64,000 nucleotides of DNA from Ischnura elegans (lineage: Eukaryota > Arthropoda > Insecta > Odonata > Coenagrionidae), in contig NC_060259.1 in the NCBI RefSeq assembly GCF_921293095.1, positions 76,628,120 to 76,692,119 of the forward strand. The letters run 5' to 3'. A program made the translations under genes and the position numbers. The notes beneath the pieces were generated by a model that was given only the letters and a program-made list of their open reading frames with translations, was not told where the DNA came from and did not search any database. Below, in pieces: positions 55,501 through 64,000 of the stretch. Each line of letters begins with the position of its first letter. Position 1 is the first letter of the stretch.

Positions 55501-58500
55501 CAGCAACAGTTCTACCAATAATTCCCATCATTCCCGGATTCCCAGGCACAAAACTATCCATAGTTTGTAAAGCAGTCTGACCATCATCCTTAGCACTCCT
55601 CTGCCCCACTTTGCCAGACAATGATGCATCCACTAACACAGTATCATGAAACTGGGGTGCAAGAACAGGTGAAGGGGAGTTCCTGGCAGATGTCTCTTCA
55701 CAGACTCTCTTTGAAGATGGACTTATTGATGCATCTGATGAAATTTCATCTTTTATTTTGAACTTGGGCCTGAATTCACCTGACATAGATATCTGAAAGT
55801 CCACGTCAATTTTAACCATGGTAGGGCTAGCCCGAAGATCAGGATTGAGAGGAGCAATACTAGTAGGGCAGGTATCATCTAGGGGTTCTGTCTTACATCC
55901 CACAGAAGACATTCTTGTCACCACTGAGCCATCAGGTGAAATAGGCTCCCTTTTGATTAATTCTCTTTCAACTAAACTTTCTGTCTTACTCGGTGTCACT
56001 GAGGTATTTACTAACTCTTCTGATTCAACTTTGACAGTAACCAGGTCTGCATCTTGGTTTACACTTGTATTCACATCTTCCGAATCAGTCTCATCCTCTG
56101 CAGTGGATGTCCCAACACTTTCTTTACTGCTTTCAGGTGTCACTTGAACTGTCTTTAGGTTGGGAGGTAGGAATGAAGCAGTTGAGAGCGTATGGCTTCC
56201 AGGAGGCAAAACCACTGGAGGTTGAGCAGTCACTCCAGTGAGCGTCTGTGAGGAAATGCCACCAGCCACAGCCTGCATGACTGGTAGCTTCAACTGTTTA
56301 GCAGTACTGGAGGTACCAACCATAGTCAATGGGCTCATTTGGGGAGCAGACACGGAGGGACTAGACACTACGGTTTTATTGACACACATCTGTCTAACCA
56401 CCAGAGCCCCTTGAACAGCCCCTGCACCCGTACTAACCTGAAGAGGTTTGGCACCAGCAACTGTGCCTGCTAGCATGGGAGATCCTCCAGCAACAGTCAC
56501 TTGATGTACCCTAATAACTTTGGATCCCTTGGTTACTACAACAGGACGTCCTTGCATTGATGCAGTCAATCCCGATGCCACTGGGAACAGAACTTGGCGC
56601 ACACTACCAGGTACATACAAAGGCAAAGCAGTAGCACTTCCAACAACCAAAGACTTTCCTGCAACAACAGCACCAGTGGATGATGGTGTGGTGTTACTAA
56701 CTGAGGCTACTACTCCACTACCAGGCTCAGGAGTAACAGCTTCTGGAGGTGTAGTAGCTGAACTATTACTACCAGTAGTCTCAGTTCCACGTGAGGTTCT
56801 GTTCACTTCTCTTGGTTCACCAGATTCACCACTAAGTGCTCGGCGAATTTGAAATGTATGAGGACTTTCAAGGGCTGATGTGTCATCTGAATTAGAAGGA
56901 ATTGTGGCAGGTGAATCATGAACTTGCGTCAACTGGGTAATTCCACTTGAGCTATCTTCACTGCCAGCAGTTCTAGGATCATCCCCACCAGGACTTGACT
57001 CTGATAAAACTGGTGGATGTCCAGATAGCCTTAATTTGGTTGGAGTGGACTTCTTCCGCTTTGAAGAGCCAATGGGGTTGATGGGAGGATTGGACCTTCT
57101 TCGTGGGGCTGGTTTATTGATCAGATCAGGAGAATTCTTCAACTGCTCTGCATACTGATCTAATATGGCATATATCCGTTGAGCAGTTTCTTCATCTTCT
57201 TGGGGCTTTTGCTGAGGTTTAGTGACTGGAGTAGTCTTCGAGGTAGTAGTTGGAGCAGCTTTCATAGATTTTGACTTGGAGCTTTTTGGCGAGGATTTTG
57301 GAGGAGTCTTGCCAGGAGTAGATGCAGGTGTAACATTAGGACTAGAAGAACTCTGCGAGGTAACACTTAGCGCAGGGGATGCCACGGGCTGGGAATAAGT
57401 GGTGACGACAACAACTGGCGTCGTGGATGATATGCGGGATGAAGCAATGCTACCCTGAATCCCAGATGTCTGGCTCCCAAAGTTTACACTGCTTCCCTTG
57501 GGTGAAGTGGTGGGTGGGGAAGAGGGAAAAGATTCCCTGGAAAATGATGTTGAGGGAGTGTTTGAACTATCGAAATCAGTTGAGTTGGTGGGAGTTGAGG
57601 TTTGCGACAGTAACAGCTGCTGGGTTAGGTCATTTGTAGTCTCATTTTCAGACTGAGGCAGCACGGATTTGCGTTCCTTCATCTGGGAAGTGTTCGTTAC
57701 TTGCTCCAAAACTGACTCAAACTCCCTAAGCTGCTCTAAAGTCGTAGAGCTAACAGCTGGATGAATGGCATTGTGGGGGATCAAGTTACTGCTTGATTCA
57801 ACCGTTGGTGACACATGAGATGTCACAGCAGTATTGTTAGTAGTACTGCAGAGAACAGATGGTACATGCCCAGAAATAGGTTGCTGAGACCTATGAGTAC
57901 TTTGCAAAATAACAGCATGAGGTCCAACTGATGACACAGCATTTTCTTCCACAGGTATTTCAACCGTAGTTCTTGTGACGCGTGACTGAATAATACATCT
58001 CACATTCTCAGAGTTACTGATTCGAGAATCCTCTTGATCATTGGATGACTCCATCGAATCACTGCCACTTTCGTCTGAGCTACTTGAAACAAAGCTCTCA
58101 GACTTTCTATCTCTGATTCCACCTGATACATCAGAGGAAGCTGACGACACACTGGAGCAGTTTGCTGAAGCAATATTTCTAGCCAATGCACGATTCAGAA
58201 GCTCTGTCATTTTGCTTCTCAATAAGAGCTCCTTATCATTTAAACTTGCAGCCAATGACACCATACTGAGTTTCATGGGTATCGCTATTTGCTGCTGGCT
58301 AGTTTGGTGTGCTTCACATAATGCTGCAACTGCCTGAGCAGCTGTTACGAGGGGAATCTTCTGACTTAAAGGTGATGATTCTGCATTTAGAGCTGGACTT
58401 GAGCATACTACATGGGTAGAAGATGAAGGAGGGGGGAATTTAGATGCTGCTGAACCAGATCCAATTGTGGGATCTGACTGAGTAGCTACTGATGACACTG

Positions 58501-61500
58501 TCTGAATAGCACAAAGTACAGGAACTTGCTGAGACACTTCTGTGGATCCAGTTTTTACAGAAGCAGGAAGTGAAGTAGATGGAGATGACTCTATTGCACA
58601 ATTTTTTGTAGGTGAAGAAATTTTAGTGTCACTAGTTTGCACACCCTTAGATAATACTGAGCCAGACACAGCTGGGGCATCCAATTTTTCAGCAGCCACC
58701 ACTGAACCTTGATGTACACAACCAGGGCCACCTTGGATGTTAGCATTTGGAGTAACTACTGCAGAATCAACAGTGCCAGGTGAATTAGAAGAATAAATGG
58801 TCTTTCCAAATGCTTGCTGAAATTTAGGCAATGAAGCCACTTGACTAGCAGAAGATTTCATGACTTTCAGGAGTTGCTGCTTCCGGCCTGTACCAACCAA
58901 TTTGGGAACCCCATCTTCCATTACTAAAATGCCACCTGTGTCCTCATTTACACTGCAAACACCAGTGCTGTGTACAATATCTTCAGTTTGAGAATCTTCA
59001 TCAACCTTCTGGACTCTTGTATTTTTTATCTTCTCATCAGCACTAGACCTACAGCTTGGCAAAGAGGTCAGATTGAATGATTTAGCATCCTTTTTAGTAA
59101 TGATATGCACTTTCTGTGCATCCAGAGATGCTCCAACCTGAAGACTGCGTTGCACTCCAAGATTTGCTGACAATGCATCTCCACCATCAGAACTCCTGAC
59201 GGATTCAGCTCTCAAACTTGCCACAGTATCAAGATTGACACTTTTGACAAGAGGAATCTGAGTACCACTCATCAGCTGAGGAGGGCATTGGGGCAATCTT
59301 CTTAAAGGTGCAGCTAAAACACTGTCTCCATCAAGTCCAACAGGGGGCTGACCCACTCGCTGAATATGGGCAGTCACCGGAGTTCCACTGCTTACACTGC
59401 TGGTAATATTGGATGGCGTAAAATAACGTGTCTCCATTACCACCCCAGCTAAGGTCTCCTCCCCCGGCGCTGATGAACTGCTCAGAGTTGGTGGAGTGTG
59501 AGATGTTGCACTATCTGAACTGGTGACATTAAGGCGAGTAGATTGCCAACGCTCATCTGCACGTGTGAGAGATGATGGACCTGGTTCTCCTGTTCCTGAA
59601 CTTCGCATGGGTGGTGATATTTGTACCCCCTGAGTAAAAGTTGACTTTTGCGATGCTGCATTAACAGGTACAGTCTGAACACCTTGAGTTGTTGTGATTT
59701 TTTGTGAGATAGCAGGGGTAGTTTGAACACCTTGAGTAGTAGTAACTTTTTGGGTAGTATTCACACTACCTGAACTGTTGGTAGCACTAGTGGTGTGTGG
59801 AGGGTTATGGGGGACCTGAATCACTTGCACTGTAGGTTCAGAAGGAGGAGGCACCATCATATCCAAAGAATTTAGACCAGGAACACTTCTTGCAAGGAGC
59901 TGACTATCCATCACTTGCGTAATCATTTCAAAGTCTGGTCTCAAGCCATCAAGTTTTTTAGAGACTCTCTGGTTTTTTGAAAAGTTGTTTTTCCTGCCAG
60001 AGGAAAATATGCATTTCTTTTCTCCAAGGCACTGGCTACCTTTTGAGATTCCACTCCCTTTCGTTGACTGCTGAGAATTTAAAGCGGTATTTTTAACAAT
60101 AACTGGACTGAAGTTTTTAGATTTTATATAGTGGCTACTGACATCAGCACGGGTCAGTAATATTCTTGGGTTTAGGTTCAAAGTACTTAACATTGGGGCA
60201 AACTTAATGCCTTCATCATTAGCTTTTTCTTTTTTCTTACTTGAATCATTCGCTGACGAAAAGCAAATTCTATCCTGAAAAGGCTTAAGATGATTTGGCC
60301 TAAACATACGTAGGCTTTTTAGAGTCGAATCCTTCTCTCGCCTCTCTGTAGTATTATTTATATTGACACCTGCCGCTGAATATGACACATTGGAATACTG
60401 CTTGGAAGTCTGGTTCCTTCCATTTTCTTCCAATTCCGAAAAGATTGTCATAACCTCAGTGCTATCAGATGAAATTTCTCTTGGGCTATTACTCTTTTTA
60501 CAAATTTCCTCGTTTACTATAAGCGTTATTTTAGATTTATTTTTCAGTCTTTTCTCCGCTATTCTCTTCACTAAAGGTATCTTTTTTCTTCTGCTATCAG
60601 GTACTTTACGTTTAGGTTGCTCTTTGTAACAGCCATCGCTACCTAGGCTCTCTGTTCGACTGTCTTGAGTTCCAGTATCAGAATCAGACATGGAAAGAGT
60701 TCTAAATGTTTGCTTCCTCCGGTTCTTTGCCTTCAGGTCTGAATCTGACTGGGAAGAAATTGGGCTGTTCAAACTAGCTTTCTGATTGTTAGAAATTCCA
60801 GAGGAGTCCGAATCACTTTCCCCATTACATTGCACTGGATTAGATTTCTTGTGGCTCGGTGAGTAAGTGAATTCGGAGTCTGAATGTTCACTGCCGACAT
60901 CAGCCCACTGCTCATAACCTTTCTCTATCCCACTATACTCTTCTCGGCTATCACCAGCAACAGGCTTATCTTTGAACTGACTGTAGTCAATGTTGAGGTA
61001 TTTCAACTCCTTGGTAACATTCCGCATGCCATCTCGATCTTTCAAATACCTTTCGCAAAGAGAGCTTAAATGACTCCAGTCAAGCATCCAACTCAGCATG
61101 TGCCATCGAGGGCCACTTAGTACAACAGCCAAATCATCACACAACTGACTAGTAAGACCCAATTTATCTGCATTAAGTACCTCGTTAGGAGCTGAGAGAA
61201 CATCATAATTTAGTGGATTACTGCTTTCACTTAATTGACTGGGATGCTCCCCTACATCTACGTCATTAACTTTTTTTGTGTGCGTGCACAAGGAAGATTT
61301 ACGATTCACTGTTCTGTTATTTGTATCTAGGTGAGGATGGCTACAGATTTTACAACATGATTCAATGTCCACACAAGATTTACTGTTTTCACTATAGGTC
61401 TGAGGGTTTTCATTGGCAGCCACTCCAGCTTCATCAAACTCGGAGTCGTTCCCATGAAATGCTTTGCATCTCTCGCGATGGACATTACTTGCAGACGCAC

Positions 61501-62983
61501 AGGAATCTGCATTAATAGCTATATCTAAAGGGATCAAGGACTTAGATCTACCAACTTCTATATTACCCACTTCAGCTGACACCTCATGGGTCCCACTGGA
61601 TGATCTGATAAGCCTGGCTTTTGACTCCTTAAAAAAATTATTATCTGATGAAGAACTACCATGCCTTGATCGTAGCCTTGATGTTGCAGACAAGTCCGAA
61701 AATTCCGTATCATCTAATGGAACATGTTCAGGAGAGGGAATGGAAGGTAATTGAGTTTCCAGTTGCTTCTCAGATGAAAACTTGGAGTCTTTATTTGGCC
61801 TCTTGGAAGGAGAAGTGGCTCTAAGGTCACTGCTTAGCACCAGTCGCGGGGGTTCATTCTCTGTACTTAGGGATTCTTCATGTAAGGAGTGATATGATTT
61901 ACTTCTCCTGAGTCCACTAGAATCATTTCCTTTCTCACCACAGCCTATGCAGAAACACTTATTACCATACAATTTTGATTTAGTTGAACATCTTTTTGGA
62001 GTATCTGCAGAATGTAATTCAGAGGGTAATGAAGCATCATCCAATGACCTGTATATTGACCTACATTTGAGTCGCTTGGGTAATAGTTTCCGTGACAAAG
62101 ATCCTTCAGCAACTCCGCTAGACCTGGAACGTTTACCAGAATCAGCATCACCACATGACAGATCATCTAAGGTTGTATTGGTTTCTGTTAGACTGCCCGA
62201 CCTGGAACGAAGGGGCGTGCTACTGTCCATTGACAAATCCTTCTGGTATACAGTAGGGCTCACACTGGGTACACCGTTGGCATTGGGAATTCTGGTGTTG
62301 CTCAAACATGCTGCATTTGAAGATACATCTTCTTGACTAGGTAACCTGGAAACCTCCAAACAGCTCTCCCCCAAGTCTCGCCTTGCATTACTGACTTGAG
62401 AGTGCTCATTCCTATTTACAACCAGTTTGTTTTGCTGGCAATAATTTGATGGGTTAGATTCTTTACTTTTCACAGAAGTTGACTTAAACGATGTCTCACT
62501 CACTACCCGAGCAAACCTTGGAACATCACCACCACACAACTCAGATTGGTGTTTCTTGGGTATGCTTGATGACACAGGACTAACACTATACGACTCACAT
62601 TCAACCACCTTCAGTTTTTTTCTGTATATTGATTTACATGTCCTCTGCTCCCTATACCTAATTAGAGTAATCTTAGTCTTTCGCTTCCTAGTAAAAACTG
62701 GTGAGCTACTTAATTTACCACTAGCTATGGCCATCTCTCTTAATTGCTGATAGGTCTTATCAGTTGGATACAACGAAAATGCCGTAAGCAAACACTCACG
62801 AGCTACATCAATTTTATCCTTGAGGATATCAGCAAGCTTGAGAAAACCATATGAGAGTCGCACTTCTATTTCTTTCACTTTTTCTTCATCCCCCACCACT
62901 TTCTGGTGCTCCAGCTCATTCATGTCCATAGCAAGCCCACGAACATACAGTTCTATACAGAGAGACTTTAAGCTGTACCCAAA
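40965..62983 (-). CDS. Giant serine-rich, probably nuclear protein (last two coding exons)
   Basis: Exons 62983-55297 and 43504-40965 join in phase (GCAG/GTGAGG donor, leftover G; ttacag acceptor, leftover GT, forming a Gly codon), giving 3,408 residues to a TAG stop. The 5' part is beyond the window. Residue numbers count from 62983. About residues 1-90 are helical and TPR-like (LYVRGLAMDMNELEHQ, then ADILKDKIDVARECLLTAFS). Later come CFCIGCGEKG (about 344), SCCKICSHPH (about 546), a conserved-looking block WHMLSWMLDWSHLSSLCERY (about 625), basic tracts such as RKVPDSRRKKIPLVKRIAEK, AQRIYAILDQYAEQLKNSPD (about 1935), SUMO-type motifs (2310-2400), KYLLRHRGDKKKWVSVRNHH (about 2950) and a GCPCC end (about 3368). 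Most of the rest is Ser/Thr-rich and disordered. The composition suggests a chromatin or transcription scaffold. I do not recognise the family. Confidence 0.82.
46444..48040. mobile_element. 1.6-kb inverted-repeat element
   Basis: The left terminus reads GAGACTAGGGCAAGATGACA, then aggttaacaattttttatt and catttttggagg. The right terminus is its reverse complement with few changes (catcttgccccagtctcccc). The inverted repeat is about 55 bp. No transposase frame remains. Superfamily and target duplication are unclear. Confidence 0.6.
49008..50405. mobile_element. 1.4-kb TA-flanked DNA transposon, pogo/Tigger-like
   Basis: Perfect 22-bp inverted repeats starting CAGGCATCCCCCGAGTTACG at each end, next to TA at 49006-49007 and 50406-50407. 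TA duplication and this type of end point to the Tc1/mariner-pogo group. Inside are short ORFs only (for example 49433-49642), none with transposase motifs. Four TTACGTAA sites lie near the ends. Confidence 0.85.
51006..51678 (+). mobile_element. TA-MITE family, copy 4, rearranged
   Basis: Both ends are good: TAGGGTGGTTTCC at 51005 and GGAAACTACCCTA at 51666-51678. The interior is scrambled: a block of about 110 bp from gagatgtttccctgagctct to gacgtaacgtg appears at about 51187-51290 and again at 51390-51500. The segment that should precede the first block (ctgctagcaggtagcgcttgg) follows it instead. Confidence 0.85.
52404..52460 (+). mobile_element. pogo-like MITE fragment
   Basis: gaggttcactacagagaggttatactgta matches the right part of the element at 63805-63890 (gaggttcactatagagaggt). 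Edges are uncertain. Confidence 0.45.
53133..53231 (+). repeat. Small tandem repeat
   Basis: Four copies of tacctcagaggtg at 53141, 53177, 53198 and 53219; the last three are spaced by exactly 21 bases (unit tacctcagaggtgtattaagg). Confidence 0.85.
55297..62983 (-). CDS. Giant gene, 7.7-kb internal coding exon (2,562 aa)
   Basis: Open from the acceptor (gttaaaattttctttttcag on the minus strand) at 62983 to the donor GCAG/GTGAGG at 55297/55296. It starts FGYSLKSLCIELYVRGLAMD, so the ATG at 62929 is internal. The open frame continues to 55151, but the strong donor and its phase match to the 43504 exon argue that coding ends at 55297. Features: basic tract FTRKRKTKITLIRYREQRTC early on, three TTQGVQT-type repeats at about residues 1080-1115, long Ser/Thr/Pro regions, and repeated psi-K-x-E motifs near the end. 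Confidence 0.87.
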
Positions 62984-63648
62984 CTGAAAAAGAAAATTTT
63001 AACAAATTAATTAACACATTTTAGCCCAATTATCATTAACTAACAATATAATCAATTTGTAAAAATTAAGCCAAGTTTACACATTTTTTTTGTATTCTCC
63101 AAATGTGCCATAACTATACTCTCTTTTGAACGATATTGTTGGACTTTTTATCCCTGAGATGTACTTTGAAATTCCAATTTAGTGTAACAACAAAATGTTT
63201 ATTCTGTGATTCATGTTTACAAACATGCCAATTTGAATACACAAAGAATTATTTGTGTAACTGATACCATTTCAACATTGATGAGAGAGCTAAGTGCATC
63301 CCATCAGAACTATGGACAAACAGCAAACAATACCAAAATAATTAGTTCCAAGTCCAAAATTAAAATTCCTGATGCACAAAAATAAGGCACATCATAGCTA
63401 ACAGCATTGGAGAGGTAGACATTGCACACACTCATTTCTGCACCTTCTATTTCCAGAGGGGAGCACAAGGAGCAACTCTTTCAATGAAACAGTCATTGAC
63501 CAGAGATGAAATTTTATCTGAAGAGAAAGTTGGGCTCAGTCCGACAAAAGCTTGAAGGTTCATGAGGACAAAAGAGTCCCTCAGCTACCCAAATTGTCAT
63601 TCCCACTATCAAAACCACAAATGGTTAAGGTACTATCCATTAGGTAAA
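62984..63648 (-). other. Upstream intron of the giant gene
   Basis: AT-rich; a polypyrimidine tract stands just before the acceptor. No upstream exon is recognised, so it lies beyond the right end of the window. Confidence 0.55.
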
Positions 63649-63650
63649 TA

Positions 63651-63890
63651 CAGTAAAACCTGAAGAAAGGTTTCGTGCTTTCCCGGCGAATGGACTTTGT
63701 AAAGAGTTCTCGGGATCGCCACCGGGTCAGGAACTCCATATCTGCCAAATTGGCAGATATGGAGTTCCTGACCCGGTGGCGATCCCGAGAACTCTTTACA
63801 AAAACAGTAAAACCTCTTTACATCGTAATGGAGGGGACCAAAATTTGGGTAATTTGATGTATGGAGGTTCACTATAGAGAGGTTTTAGTG
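63651..63890 (+). mobile_element. pogo-like MITE disrupted by a palindrome
   Basis: The left end TA-CAGTAAAACCT at 63649-63661, the continuation ctctttacatcgtaatgg and the right end gaggttcactatagagaggt...tttagtg are mutually inverted at the tips. The palindromic insert 63662-63803 is flanked by the 12-bp duplicate acagtaaaacct (63650-63661 and 63804-63815). Confidence 0.6.
63696..63802. repeat. Perfect 53-bp inverted repeat with one-base spacer
   Basis: 63696-63748 is the exact reverse complement of 63750-63802. The centre reads gccaaattggc. The arm contains ggcgatcccgagaact, a motif of the dispersed repeat at 20827, and the preceding tttcgtgctttcccggcgaa (63671-63690) is the reverse of ttcgccgggaaagcacgaaa of that repeat. 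Confidence 0.95.
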
Positions 63891-64000
63891 GTAGGCACCA
63901 TTTTTTCATATCCTTGGGAAATGAAAGGTGCTACTGTCTTTTAAGCCATTATATTAATATATTTAAACATATACGTATGCATAAGTGAATTTATATTTAC
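63891..64000. other. Window end
   Basis: AT-rich; nothing recognised. Confidence 0.4.

Noticed and set aside
55818..62750. Plus-strand ORFs of 60-130 codons opposite the 7.7-kb exon
   Set aside because: Shadow frames caused by the long coding exon's composition.

Overview
The window is nuclear DNA of an arthropod, most likely an insect. The evidence is multi-kilobase introns with GT/AG borders, AT-rich non-coding DNA, a dopamine beta-hydroxylase-like (MOXD1-type) gene split into short exons, and a dense load of small DNA transposons, SINEs and LINE fragments. Nothing prokaryotic or plasmid-like is present. The species cannot be fixed from the sequence alone.

Left part (1-11.6 kb, + strand): the 3' half of a MOXD1/DBH-family copper type II monooxygenase gene. 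Seven exons join in a consistent reading frame over about 400 residues and end in a hydrophobic C-terminal tail; the N-terminal domain lies left of the window. The fold-defining residues of the C-terminal catalytic domain are recognisable, but both copper-B histidines and the copper-B methionine are replaced. This looks like a conserved pseudoenzyme rather than a working hydroxylase.

Middle (11.6-40.9 kb): gene-poor DNA built mostly of nested mobile elements. There are three families of short hAT-like elements with 8-bp target duplications, a TA-flanked 0.65-kb family present four times, TTAA-flanked piggyBac-like elements, two tRNA-derived SINE types, a solo LTR, four copies of one decayed LINE family plus a second LINE type, and a 2.9-kb TA-flanked element with inverted arms of about 480 bp. 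Insertions sit inside insertions up to three deep, so their relative ages can be read. One small GC-rich ORF (23416-23682) encodes a possible secreted 88-residue protein.

Right part (40.9-63.0 kb, - strand): the last two coding exons of one very large gene, 7,687 bp and 2,540 bp, separated by an 11.8-kb intron. A strong donor and acceptor join them in phase and give at least 3,408 residues of serine-rich, largely disordered, probably nuclear protein. I do not recognise its family. The intron carries a 1.6-kb inverted-repeat element, a 1.4-kb TA-flanked transposon and the fourth TA-MITE copy. The right end holds a small pogo-like element disrupted by a perfect 53-bp inverted repeat.

The two genes are convergent and show no sign of functional linkage.
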